A DNA stretch of 21,167 nt from Rhodoferax sp. (lineage in GTDB: Bacteria; Pseudomonadota; Gammaproteobacteria; Burkholderiales; Burkholderiaceae_C). Below are positions 6,722-14,861 of the stretch, in pieces. The position numbers and the translations under genes were made by a program. Position 1 is the stretch's first letter, and every line of letters starts with the position of its first letter. The DNA is taken from the NCBI GenBank assembly GCA_020048795.1, contig JAIFMA010000044.1, positions 1-21,167 on the forward strand, in the 5' to 3' direction. The notes under the pieces were generated by a model. The model searched no databases. It had not been told where the DNA came from and was given only the letters and a program-made list of their open reading frames with translations.

Positions 6722-7525
6722 ATGATTTTAGCCAGTGCCTCCCCTTTGATGTTGACGCTTGCTCTGGGTGCATCAACGGCCTATGCAGCGTCTGCCGCCG
6801 GAGCAGCGCAGGACAGGCAGACGTTGGCCCGCACCAGTGTCTGGCTGGCCTGGTGTTTGCACGGGATGCTGATTTTTGTCGGGTTGTGGGGCAGTGAGCC
6901 GCGGTTTGGTTTTGCCCCGGCCTTGTCAGTGACGGCCTGGCTGGTGGGTTTGGTCTACGCGATTGAAAGCCATGTCTACCCCCTGCTTAAAACCCCCTGG
7001 CTGCTGGCCGGTATCGGTTCGGGTGCGGTGCTGCTGACGCTGCTTTTTCCTGGTCACTTGCTCAATGCCACGGCATCAGGCTGGTTGCCACTGCACTGGG
7101 CACTGGGCATTGCGTCTTATGGCCTGTTCGCCGTGGCAGTGGTACACGCCTGGCTGATGAACCGTGCTGAAGCACGCATCAGGGTCGCTGCCGACAGTCA
7201 CACCGGAATGCCTTTGTTGACCATGGAACGGCTCACTTTTCGTTTTGTCGGGGTCGGATTTGTACTGCTGTCAGCTACCCTGCTGGCTGGTTTTTTCTTC
7301 GGCACGCATTTGTATGGCAACACTCACGCTGTTAAATGGGACCACAAAACAGCGTTTTCGGTGCTGTCCTGGCTGACATTTGCCGTGTTGTTGGTTGGGC
7401 GGGCTCGGTTTGGCTGGCGCGGTCGGCGGGCAACCCGGGTCTTGTACGTTGGCTCTGGTCTGCTGCTGCTGGCTTATGTCGGTTCGCGTTTTGTGCTGGA
7501 AGTCATCCTGGAGCGTAGTCTGTGA
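6722..7525 (+). CDS. CcsA/YpjD-like cytochrome c assembly membrane protein
   Basis: A 267-residue integral membrane protein of the cytochrome c assembly (CcsA/HemX/YpjD) family. About eight hydrophobic segments can be read, beginning with LMLTLALGASTAYAA. Family marks are the conserved histidines in LPLHWALGIASYGLFAVAVV and the WDHKTAFSVLSW motif before the last pair of helices. In the true system II protein CcsA such histidines and a tryptophan-rich loop handle haem; I see no WWD-type tryptophan-rich signature, so this is more likely the YpjD-type relative of uncertain role. ATG at 6722 is preferred to the GTG at 6716. It is the first gene of an operon running to ampD and overlaps the next gene by four bases (GTGA). 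Divergent from ffh across 77 bp. Confidence 0.85.
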   Translation: MILASASPLMLTLALGASTAYAASAAGAAQDRQTLARTSVWLAWCLHGMLIFVGLWGSEPRFGFAPALSVTAWLVGLVYAIESHVYPLLKTPWLLAGIGSGAVLLTLLFPGHLLNATASGWLPLHWALGIASYGLFAVAVVHAWLMNRAEARIRVAADSHTGMPLLTMERLTFRFVGVGFVLLSATLLAGFFFGTHLYGNTHAVKWDHKTAFSVLSWLTFAVLLVGRARFGWRGRRATRVLYVGSGLLLLAYVGSRFVLEVILERSL

Positions 7526-7749
7526 GGCCTTTGCTTATCCTGCTGGCGCTGATGGCGGCTGTCTGGTTATGGCGCAGCCGCCAAAGACCGGGTACCAAGG
7601 CCTCTGCGGCAATACAGCCCGAGCCCCCCAAACCACTGGAGATGGTGCGCTGTAGTCGGTGTGGCGTACATCTTCCAGGCAACGAGGTCGTTATTGGTGA
7701 GCGTGGGGCCTATTGCAGCTTGGATCATCGGCAGCAATCGGAATCCTGA
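7522..7749 (+). CDS. PP0621-type small membrane-anchored zinc-ribbon protein
   Basis: A 75-residue protein starting at GTG 7522, which overlaps the stop of the preceding gene as GTGA. It has one N-terminal membrane anchor (residues 2-17, RPLLILLALMAAVWLW), a short basic and Pro-rich linker, and then a small metal-binding-type module: MVRCSRCGVHLP and, 15 residues later, GAYCSLDHR. The CxxC plus C..H pattern would bind one zinc. Proteins of this kind (PP0621 family) sit upstream of pilS in many Burkholderiales; their function is unknown. The next gene begins directly after the TGA. Confidence 0.82.
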   Translation: MRPLLILLALMAAVWLWRSRQRPGTKASAAIQPEPPKPLEMVRCSRCGVHLPGNEVVIGERGAYCSLDHRQQSES

Positions 7750-9486
7750 ATGAACCCGACGCCAGAGAATTCATTCTGGCACGGCCCGACAGCGTCAAGG
7801 GCAGGCGGGATGCCGCCAAGCTCGCCCCACGAATTTGAGCGCCTGTGGCTCGGATTCATGACGGCTCGTGTCACATTGGGCATCGTGTATGTCGTACTCC
7901 AGGCGGGCATTTTTGTGCTTTCATCGACCCAGAGTAGTACGCCACTGCTGATCTGCTTGGCCTATTTGGCCGCTGCCCTCGCCGTTCGGCTGATGGCACG
8001 ACCCCAGAAGCTAGGTGACCGCTTTGACGGCCAATGGGTGCGAACTGTCGGTATCGATGTGATCACCTTCACCGCCCTACAGATATTCCAGAGCAGCGGC
8101 ATCAATTACACACCGCTGTTTGCCTTGCCGGTTCTCATGGCCAGCATCCTGGGCTCGCTGCTGCTGGCCATGGGCGCTGCCGCTGGCGTGACACTCTTGT
8201 TGTTTGCCCATGCAGCCTGGTTGTCGTTTCACAGCCCGGCCGATGCAAGCACATTTTTTTTGCAGGCAGCCCTGACTGGTGCTGCATGTTTCGCTATTTC
8301 TTTTATAGCCAGCCAATTGGCCATGCGCTTGGCCAGCGTCGAATTGCGGGCCCAGCACAGCCAGTTGGCGGCAACCGTGCAACGCCAAGTCAATGAACTG
8401 GTGATTGAGTCTTTGACCGATGCCATTCTGGTGGTCGATGTGCGCGGCCAACTACGTTCAGCTAACCCGGCAGCGCGGCAGGTACTGGGCACGCACCGGC
8501 AAAGCCAGACCATGGAGCTCAATTTGCATGAACGCCCCGGCTGGCAAGAGCTTCTTAAGGTAGTTACAGAGAGTTTTTCAAGACGGCAGGCCCAACAATC
8601 AGACATTACCATTGACCCAACAGAGCAAGTGCAGCGCAATCTTTGGGTACGCACGCAACTCACTGCAATGCTGGATACTGAAGCGCAGGTGCTGTGTGTT
8701 GTCTTCATGCAGGACCAACGTGAAATTCAGGCCCGCATACGTACGGAGAAACTGGCCAGCATGGGGCGGATGTCGGCTGCCGTGGCCCACGAGATTCGCA
8801 ACCCGCTGGCGGCCATCACACAAGCCAACGCACTGCTGGCCGAAGACCTGACGGACCCGGTGCAGATTCGACTTGCCAACATGGTGCAGCAAAATGCGCT
8901 AAGACTTGAGAAAATTGTTCACGATGTACTGCATCTGGCGCGTGCATCTGCACCAGAAAACGCGCTGACCACGCCCACTCTTGACTTGACCGAGACGACC
9001 CAAAGAGTCTGTCGCGACTGGAAAACCCAGAGCAAGGTCGACACCGAGTTGTTAGTGAATTGTCCGACCGAAACGGCTCTGGTGACGTTTGATCCTGAAC
9101 ACCTTCGGCGAATTCTGATCAATCTGCTTGACAATGCACTGCGCTATGCCAGTGGCCAAGGTGCTTGCATCCAGATCAGTGTTGATGTTGGGCAAACACC
9201 AGCGCAGCAAACCCAGGTGTGCCTGTCCGTCTGGAGCGATGGCGCACCCCTGGAGCCCTCGATGGAGCAGCACTTGTTCGAACCCTTTTTTTCATCGGAA
9301 AGCCGTTCCAGCGGCCTAGGGCTGTATATTTGTCGTGAACTTTGCGCCAGTCACGGCGCGTCCATCACCTATAACCGCCGCATCCGACCCATCTTGAACC
9401 AGCCGATCTTAGGCAATGAATTCAACGTTGTTTTTCGAACGCACGTATGGCCACTAGCAACCCAGACCGGCAAGGAGTCCACCTGA
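7750..9486 (+). CDS. pilS: two-component sensor histidine kinase PilS
   Basis: PilS senses pilin in the inner membrane and phosphorylates PilR to control type IV pilus genes. The 578 residues show, in order: about six membrane segments between residues 35 and 195 (for example FALPVLMASILGSLLLAMGA and FFLQAALTGAACFAISFIAS); a PAS-like sensor domain at about 210-320 (LTDAILVVDVRGQLRSANPA); a HisKA domain with the phosphorylated histidine H347 in AVAHEIRNPLAAITQ; and an HATPase domain with N box RRILINLLDNALRYA, F box LFEPFFSS and G2 box SSGLGLYICRELC. The start ATG follows the previous stop with no gap, and pilR begins four bases after its TGA, so the three genes are translationally linked. No pilin gene lies in this window. 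Confidence 0.92.
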   Translation: MNPTPENSFWHGPTASRAGGMPPSSPHEFERLWLGFMTARVTLGIVYVVLQAGIFVLSSTQSSTPLLICLAYLAAALAVRLMARPQKLGDRFDGQWVRTVGIDVITFTALQIFQSSGINYTPLFALPVLMASILGSLLLAMGAAAGVTLLLFAHAAWLSFHSPADASTFFLQAALTGAACFAISFIASQLAMRLASVELRAQHSQLAATVQRQVNELVIESLTDAILVVDVRGQLRSANPAARQVLGTHRQSQTMELNLHERPGWQELLKVVTESFSRRQAQQSDITIDPTEQVQRNLWVRTQLTAMLDTEAQVLCVVFMQDQREIQARIRTEKLASMGRMSAAVAHEIRNPLAAITQANALLAEDLTDPVQIRLANMVQQNALRLEKIVHDVLHLARASAPENALTTPTLDLTETTQRVCRDWKTQSKVDTELLVNCPTETALVTFDPEHLRRILINLLDNALRYASGQGACIQISVDVGQTPAQQTQVCLSVWSDGAPLEPSMEQHLFEPFFSSESRSSGLGLYICRELCASHGASITYNRRIRPILNQPILGNEFNVVFRTHVWPLATQTGKEST

Positions 9487-9490
9487 CACT

Positions 9491-10963
9491 ATGCACGCCA
9501 CCAACAACCCCGCCCGCATTCTGGTAGTTGATGACGAGCCGGATCTCAGGACACTGTACGAACTCACCCTATTGCGTGAAGGCTACCAGATCGACACCGC
9601 CGAGAACTTGCAGCAAGCACAAGCGTTGCTGGCTGAACGTCCATTTGACGTGATGATCACCGACATGCGCCTGCCCGACGGTCTGGGCATGTCGCTTATT
9701 ACCGACCTCAAGGCCAAACGCCGCGAAGAGCGTTGTGTTGTGATCACTGCCTACGGATCCACTCAGAACGCGGTTGAGGCACTCAAGGCGGGTGCTTTTG
9801 ATTACCTGACCAAACCGGTTGACCTGAAGCAGTTTCGCAGTGTTGTCGCGGCGGCGGTGCGCAGCACGCCCAGTGTGACTGGCTCCGAACCCGACCACCA
9901 GGTACATGAGACGCTGCTTGCCGCATCTGGTGCCTTGGGTCAGAGAGCCTTGGGCAGGCTGGTCGGCAAGTCGCTTTGCATGAGCCAGGTGAAAGAACGC
10001 ATTCTCAAAGTGGCAACCAGCATGGCACCGGTGATGGTCACCGGCGAATCTGGCACCGGCAAGGAACTGGTGGCTTACGCCATCCACGCCAATAGCCATC
10101 GAGTCAAAGGGCCATGGGTGGCCGTGAACTGTAGTGCCATTCCCGAGAACTTGCTCGAAGCCGAGTTCTTTGGTGTCAAAAAGGGAGCGTATACCGGGGC
10201 GCAACAGGATCGCGAGGGATTTTTTCAGGCAGCTCGCGGTGGAACGCTGTTTCTGGACGAAATCGGCGACTTGCCGCTTGCCATGCAGTCCAAGTTGCTG
10301 CGGGCAATTCAGGAGCGACGCATCCGCCCCCTGGGTTCGACGCAAGAAGAACTGGTCGATGTGCGCATTGTCAGCGCCACCCACAAAAATCTGGCACAAG
10401 AAGTGCAGGAAGGCCGTTTCCGGCAGGATCTTTTTTATCGTCTTAACGTCATCGACATGGTGATTGCGCCACTGCGGGACCGCGCCGAAGACCTGCCTGA
10501 TCTGTGCACGGCCTTGCTGGCGCGTATCGCCGAAGAGTCCGCCATCCCGGTCCCGGAACTACCAAGCGACATTCTTGAAGAACTGTCACGCCTCTCGATG
10601 CCAGGTAACGTCCGGGAACTAGAGAACCTGCTGTACCGGGCGGTGGCCCTGGGTGACGGGCAAAACTTGCATATCGATTCAAGCTTGCAACTCCTGCCTG
10701 TGACGGCCGGCAAACTGACCTGGTCCCCTGTCGCTGAGCCCAAGACATCGACCGTTGATATTCCCGTAGACCTGCAAAGCCATCTTGACACCATTGAGCG
10801 CGGCATCCTGCAGCAAGCTCTGACGGCAACCGGCTTTAACCGCACCGCTGCTGCCGCTCGCCTGGGATTGAGCCTGCGGCAAATGCGCTATCGCATCTCA
10901 CGCCTGCAGATCGAATCACCCGAAGCCATCGGCCATGGTGAGGAGTCGGATGAACCCGGCTGA
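9491..10963 (+). CDS. pilR: sigma-54-dependent response regulator PilR
   Basis: An NtrC-family activator of 490 residues. Receiver domain at about 9-125, with the acidic pair D14/D15 in LVVDDEPDL, phospho-acceptor D58 in VMITDMRLPDG and the lysine of DYLTKPVDL. AAA+ domain at about 155-395, with Walker A GESGTGKELVA, Walker B GGTLFLDEIGDLP and arginine-finger region FRQDLFYRLNVI. A Fis-type helix-turn-helix ends it (RTAAAARLGLSLRQMRYRI). The sigma-54 contact loop reads GAYTGA where GAFTGA is usual; this Tyr for Phe exchange is conservative. With PilS it would drive pilA transcription through RpoN. The 3' end overlaps ampD by 14 bases. Confidence 0.93.
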   Translation: MHATNNPARILVVDDEPDLRTLYELTLLREGYQIDTAENLQQAQALLAERPFDVMITDMRLPDGLGMSLITDLKAKRREERCVVITAYGSTQNAVEALKAGAFDYLTKPVDLKQFRSVVAAAVRSTPSVTGSEPDHQVHETLLAASGALGQRALGRLVGKSLCMSQVKERILKVATSMAPVMVTGESGTGKELVAYAIHANSHRVKGPWVAVNCSAIPENLLEAEFFGVKKGAYTGAQQDREGFFQAARGGTLFLDEIGDLPLAMQSKLLRAIQERRIRPLGSTQEELVDVRIVSATHKNLAQEVQEGRFRQDLFYRLNVIDMVIAPLRDRAEDLPDLCTALLARIAEESAIPVPELPSDILEELSRLSMPGNVRELENLLYRAVALGDGQNLHIDSSLQLLPVTAGKLTWSPVAEPKTSTVDIPVDLQSHLDTIERGILQQALTATGFNRTAAAARLGLSLRQMRYRISRLQIESPEAIGHGEESDEPG

Positions 10964-11546
10964 ATCTTTGCCTGACGCAGCACTCTGGGTCGATGGCTGG
11001 TACCCACAGGCCCGGCCGTTACCTTCGCCCAACTTTGGAGACCGCCCGGCACAAGCACACATCGACCTGATCGTGCTGCATTCGATCAGCTTGCCGCCCG
11101 GGCAGTATGGCGGTGATCAAGTGCAGCAGCTCTTTACCAATCAACTCGACTGGCAGGGGCACCCCTATTTTCAACGAATTGAAGGTATTGCCGTCTCGTC
11201 CCATTTTTATATTCGGCGCAGTGGGGAGCTTTGGCAGTTTGTCAGCTGCGCTGATCGTGCCTGGCATGCGGGTGCTTCAAGTTACCGGGGGCGCAGCAAT
11301 TGCAACGACGACAGCATTGGCATTGAACTCGAGGGCCTGGAGGGTGACGTGTTTGACGATGCCCAATACAACAGACTGTGCACGCTGTGCCGGGACATCA
11401 TGCTGCGCTTTCCCATTGCCCACATTGCCGGGCATGAACACATCGCTCCCGGCCGCAAGCGTGATCCGGGGCCGGGGTTTGACTGGATGAGATTGAAAAA
11501 TATTTTGCAGCTCAAACCTCAGTATTTACCCTTAGATCGAACGTGA
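10950..11546 (+). CDS. ampD: 1,6-anhydro-N-acetylmuramyl-L-alanine amidase AmpD
   Basis: Cytoplasmic zinc amidase of cell-wall recycling; it removes the peptide from anhydromuropeptides and thereby keeps beta-lactamase regulator AmpR quiet in species that have it. 198 residues, close to the usual size. Amidase_2 domain with the first zinc histidine in LIVLHSISLP, the core SSHFYIRRSGELWQFVSCAD, the acidic SIGIELEG, and the last ligands in GHEHIAPGRKRDPGP (His and Asp). Start at ATG 10950, which has AGGAG four bases upstream; an in-frame ATG at 10935 is also possible. It overlaps pilR out of frame by 14 bp and is the last gene of the operon. Pairing of pilSR with ampD is common in Burkholderiales. 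Confidence 0.93.
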   Translation: MNPAESLPDAALWVDGWYPQARPLPSPNFGDRPAQAHIDLIVLHSISLPPGQYGGDQVQQLFTNQLDWQGHPYFQRIEGIAVSSHFYIRRSGELWQFVSCADRAWHAGASSYRGRSNCNDDSIGIELEGLEGDVFDDAQYNRLCTLCRDIMLRFPIAHIAGHEHIAPGRKRDPGPGFDWMRLKNILQLKPQYLPLDRT

Positions 11547-11682
11547 ATCACCCGGTCGGTTGAGTCGCTTGACAACGAGTATTTTTTGGCTATCAAGGCA
11601 CAAAACAAAGCCAGATCAGGTTTAGTCGCTATCAAAAAGCGAAATGACAGGTACATCCGATTCATGATCCGAAGTCGCCAGA

Positions 11683-11698
11683 ACACTACGGGTAGCGT
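11683..11698 (+). promoter_or_regulatory. NrdR-box-like palindrome 1
   Basis: ACACTACGGGTAGCGT matches 11 of 16 positions of the NrdR consensus acaCwAtATaTwGwgt as I remember it, including the outer ACACTA and the TAG core of the right arm. On its own this would be weak; its support is the exact 31-bp start-to-start distance to the second box, the three-turn spacing usual for paired NrdR sites. Confidence 0.55.
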
Positions 11699-11699
11699 C

Positions 11700-11727
11700 T
11701 AGGCACCCATAAAACACCAGCTATAGT
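11700..11727 (+). promoter_or_regulatory. candidate nrdA promoter overlapping NrdR box 2
   Basis: TATAGT (11722-11727) differs from TATAAT by one base; TAGGCA (11700-11705), 16 bp upstream, matches four of six bases of TTGACA. This would place the transcript start near 11734 and leave an 85-base leader. A perfect TTGACA at 11742-11747 is an alternative -35, but no convincing -10 lies 16-18 bp after it. Confidence 0.4.
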
Positions 11728-11729
11728 GT
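11714..11729 (+). promoter_or_regulatory. NrdR-box-like palindrome 2
   Basis: ACACCAGCTATAGTGT matches 13 of 16 positions of the NrdR consensus and is the better of the pair. NrdR is an ATP/dATP-sensing zinc-ribbon and ATP-cone repressor of ribonucleotide reductase genes. The box includes TATAGT (11722-11727), a good -10 element, so bound NrdR would block RNA polymerase. Confidence 0.7.
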
Positions 11730-11820
11730 GCCACCCGTGTTTTGACAGTCGAGCGAAGTATCTTCTTCATCTTTATGCTGTCGCTGCGTCGAACCACTAC
11801 CCGCCACTAACAAGGAAGCC

Positions 11821-14736
11821 ATGCAGTCAAGCTTGTCCACACCTTCACCCCATCTTTCCAGCCTGATGCCCGGCGGCTTTGCCGATGGCATATTGCCCGC
11901 AAGCCAGGGAACCTTGAGTCAATACCAGATCATTCGCCGCAACGGGGCAGTGGTTCCGTTTGAACCCAACAAGATCGCCGTCGCCATGATGAAGGCGTTT
12001 CTGGCCGTTCATGGCACTCAGGGCGCAGCCTCGGCCAGCGTGCGCGAAACCGTGGAAGATCTGACACAGGGCGTGATTCGCGCCTTGATGCGTTCACGTC
12101 CGGGCGGTGGCACCTTTCATATCGAAGACGTGCAAGACCAGGTCGAGCTCGGGTTGATGCGTAGCAGCCACCATGAGATTGCCCGGGCTTACGTCCTTTA
12201 CCGCGAAAAACGAACCCAGGAGCGTGCGCAAAAGGTAACGCAAGAGGCCGCGGCTACCCCGCCTCTACACGCCATCGACAACGGACAGCGTGTGGTGCTG
12301 GACCTTGATCGGCTCCACCGCATTATTTCAGCCGCTTGTAGCGGGCTCGGTGTAGATGTCAAGCCACAGCCAATCCTGGCCGAGACCATGCGTAACCTTT
12401 ACGATGGCGTGCCCATGGACGAGGTTTACAAGGCCTCCGTGCTAGCCGCCCGCACCCTGATCGAAAAAGACCCTGACTACACCTTTGCCACAGCTCGGCT
12501 GCTGTTTCACACCATCGCCAAAGAAGTGCTGGGGCAAGATGTGGCCCAAGTTGACATGGCGCAAGCCTATGTGGACTATTTCCCTCAGTTCATTCAGCGC
12601 GGCGTTGAAAACGAGTTACTTGACGAAAAGTTGCTGCAGTTTGACCTGACCCGGGTGGCCAACGCACTCAAGGCCGACCGTGACCTCAAGTTTGACTACC
12701 TGGGCCTGCAAACACTTTATGACCGCTATTTTTTGCATGTCGGCAAAAGCCGTATTGAGTTGCCACAGGCATTTTTCATGCGTGTCGCCATGGGGCTTTC
12801 ACTCAATGAAATAGACCGTGAGGCTCGCGCCATCGAGTTTTATGAGCTGCTCTCCAACTTCGATTTCATGTCCAGCACGCCAACTCTGTTTAACAGTGGC
12901 ACCTTGCGCTCGCAATTGTCAAGCTGTTACCTGACCACAGTTCCTGACGACCTTGATGGCATCTACGAAGCCATCAAGGAAAATGCCTTGCTGTCCAAGT
13001 TTGCCGGTGGCCTGGGCAATGATTGGACCCCGGTGCGCGCTTTGGGTAGCCACATCAAAGGCACCAATGGCGAATCGCAAGGCGTGGTGCCTTTTTTGAA
13101 GGTCGTCAATGACACCGCCGTGGCCGTCAATCAGGGTGGCAAGCGCAAGGGTGCAGTGTGCACTTACCTTGAAACCTGGCACCTGGACATTGAAGAATTT
13201 CTGGAGCTGCGCAAAAACACCGGTGACGACCGCCGTCGTACTCACGACATGAACACGTCTAACTGGATTCCTGACCTGTTCATGCGCCGCGTCATGGAAA
13301 AGGGTCAATGGACCCTCTTCTCGCCCAACAACGTACCTGATTTGCACGACAAGTTTGGTGCCGCGTTCGAGTCCGCCTACGTGGCTTATGAAGAGAAAGC
13401 GGCACGCGGGGAAATCAAGCCAACCCGCACGTTACCAGCCACCGATTTGTGGCGCAAGATGCTCACCATGTTATTTGAGACTGGCCACCCCTGGATCACT
13501 TTCAAGGATGCCTGTAATATTCGCTCGCCCCAGCAACACATGGGGGTGGTGCATTCCAGCAACCTGTGTACCGAAATCACGCTTAACACCAGCAAGACCG
13601 AAACGGCGGTATGTAATCTGGGTTCGGTCAACTTGTTACAGCATCTGAAGGAGGGTGGCATCGACCACACCAAGCTGCAAAAGACCATCACCACCGCGAT
13701 GCGCATGCTCGACAACGTGATCGACATCAATTACTACGCCGTGAAGAAAGCACGGGATTCGAACATGCGCCACCGCCCTGTAGGCCTGGGCCTGATGGCG
13801 TTTCAGGATAGCCTTTACCAGTTGCGCATTCCCTACGCCAGCGAAGCCGCGGTGGACTTTGCAGACGAGTCCATGGAGGCCATTTGTTACTACGCCTACT
13901 GGGCCTCAACCGAACTCGCGCGTGAGCGTGGCAAATACTCCAGCTATAAGGGCTCCTTGTGGGACCAGGGTATTTTGCCGCTCGACACGCTGAACATGCT
14001 GGCGCACGAGCGTGGAGGTTATGTCGAAGTCGACCGCAGCACCAAGTTGAACTGGGACAGCTTGCGCCAGAAGATTGCGCAGGATGGTATGCGCAACTCC
14101 AATTGCGTGGCAATTGCTCCGACTGCCACCATTTCCAACATCATTGGCGTTGATGCTTCGATCGAACCCTGCTTTGGCAATCTGTCGGTCAAGTCCAACC
14201 TGTCGGGTGAGTTCACCATCATCAACAGTTACCTGGTGCGTGACCTCAAGCGCCTGGGACTGTGGGACGACGTGATGGTGATGGACCTGAAGCATTTTGA
14301 CGGCTCGCTACAGGCGATTGATCGTGTTCCAGCCGAAGTCAAATCACTCTACGCGACGGCCTTTGAAGTCGAAACCCGCTGGCTGGTAGATGCAGCCGCA
14401 CGACGTCAAAAGTGGATTGACCAGGCACAGTCGCTCAATATCTACATGTCAGGCGCGTCTGGAAAAAAACTTGACGACACCTACAAACTGGCCTGGGTGC
14501 GTGGCCTCAAAACCACCTACTACCTTCGCACCATGTCGGCCACACACGCTGAGAAATCCACCGTCACGGCAGGACGCATGAACGCGGTGTCCTCAGGCAC
14601 GGATGCGCTAGGCAAAGGAGCTAGCAGCGCATTGGATGCGGCAGCAGTAGCAGCGCGCCAGCAGTTGGCAGCATCACCCGCCACCGATGTCAGATTTTGT
14701 GGTGTCGATGACCCCACCTGTGAATCTTGCCAATGA
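11821..14736 (+). CDS. nrdA: class Ia ribonucleoside-diphosphate reductase, alpha subunit NrdA
   Basis: The large subunit reduces ribonucleoside diphosphates to deoxyribonucleotides. At 971 residues it is about 200 longer than E. coli NrdA because of a double N-terminus: a first ATP cone at about 37-125 (QIIRRNGAVVPFEPNKIAVA) and a second cone-like region at about 155-245 (VVLDLDRLHRIISAACSGLG), as in Pseudomonas aeruginosa. Active-site elements are all present: the redox cysteine in LSSCYLTTVPD, the radical cysteine and acid in NLCTEITL, the second redox cysteine in AVCNLGSVN, and the radical-transfer tyrosines in TTYYLRTM. The C-terminal shuttle cysteines are in CESCQ. Start ATG follows AAGGAAG. 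nrdB follows after 125 bp. Two cones suggest complex dATP inhibition. Confidence 0.97.
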   Translation: MQSSLSTPSPHLSSLMPGGFADGILPASQGTLSQYQIIRRNGAVVPFEPNKIAVAMMKAFLAVHGTQGAASASVRETVEDLTQGVIRALMRSRPGGGTFHIEDVQDQVELGLMRSSHHEIARAYVLYREKRTQERAQKVTQEAAATPPLHAIDNGQRVVLDLDRLHRIISAACSGLGVDVKPQPILAETMRNLYDGVPMDEVYKASVLAARTLIEKDPDYTFATARLLFHTIAKEVLGQDVAQVDMAQAYVDYFPQFIQRGVENELLDEKLLQFDLTRVANALKADRDLKFDYLGLQTLYDRYFLHVGKSRIELPQAFFMRVAMGLSLNEIDREARAIEFYELLSNFDFMSSTPTLFNSGTLRSQLSSCYLTTVPDDLDGIYEAIKENALLSKFAGGLGNDWTPVRALGSHIKGTNGESQGVVPFLKVVNDTAVAVNQGGKRKGAVCTYLETWHLDIEEFLELRKNTGDDRRRTHDMNTSNWIPDLFMRRVMEKGQWTLFSPNNVPDLHDKFGAAFESAYVAYEEKAARGEIKPTRTLPATDLWRKMLTMLFETGHPWITFKDACNIRSPQQHMGVVHSSNLCTEITLNTSKTETAVCNLGSVNLLQHLKEGGIDHTKLQKTITTAMRMLDNVIDINYYAVKKARDSNMRHRPVGLGLMAFQDSLYQLRIPYASEAAVDFADESMEAICYYAYWASTELARERGKYSSYKGSLWDQGILPLDTLNMLAHERGGYVEVDRSTKLNWDSLRQKIAQDGMRNSNCVAIAPTATISNIIGVDASIEPCFGNLSVKSNLSGEFTIINSYLVRDLKRLGLWDDVMVMDLKHFDGSLQAIDRVPAEVKSLYATAFEVETRWLVDAAARRQKWIDQAQSLNIYMSGASGKKLDDTYKLAWVRGLKTTYYLRTMSATHAEKSTVTAGRMNAVSSGTDALGKGASSALDAAAVAARQQLAASPATDVRFCGVDDPTCESCQ

Positions 14737-14761
14737 TGCGGCTGCTTCAAGTTGGGGGCGA

Positions 14762-14794
14762 TGCTGATGCACCACATTGCCCATTGCATCAGCA
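14762..14794 (+). terminator. intercistronic hairpin between nrdA and nrdB
   Basis: TGCTGATGCA (14762-14771) and TGCATCAGCA (14785-14794) form a perfect 10-bp stem around a 13-nt loop. No T run follows, so it is more likely an RNA-stabilising or attenuating hairpin than a full rho-independent terminator. It lies 25 bp after the nrdA stop and could set the ratio of NrdA to NrdB. Confidence 0.6.
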
Positions 14795-14861
14795 CGTTCC
14801 AACGAGACAAGACTTTCTATTTTTGGCCTGCACTCTCATAATTCGATGATTGGAAATCCAT

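Larger units (their letters stand above)
11547..11820 (+). other. leader and promoter region of nrdAB
   Basis: This 274-bp region has no gene. Its 3' half carries two NrdR-box-like palindromes and a promoter candidate (listed separately), and AAGGAAG just before the nrdA ATG is a good ribosome binding site. The 5' half, after ampD, contains two copies of GCTATCAA (11590-11597 and 11630-11637) in an AT-rich context, with no clear terminator hairpin. Confidence 0.7.

Noticed and set aside
5964..6725. Long plus-strand open frame opposite ffh
   Set aside because: It is antisense to the highly conserved GTPase domain of Ffh, so it is a shadow frame.
11581..11640. Terminator hairpin after ampD
   Set aside because: GGCT and AGCC can pair, but the loop is long, the stem only four bases, and no T run follows.
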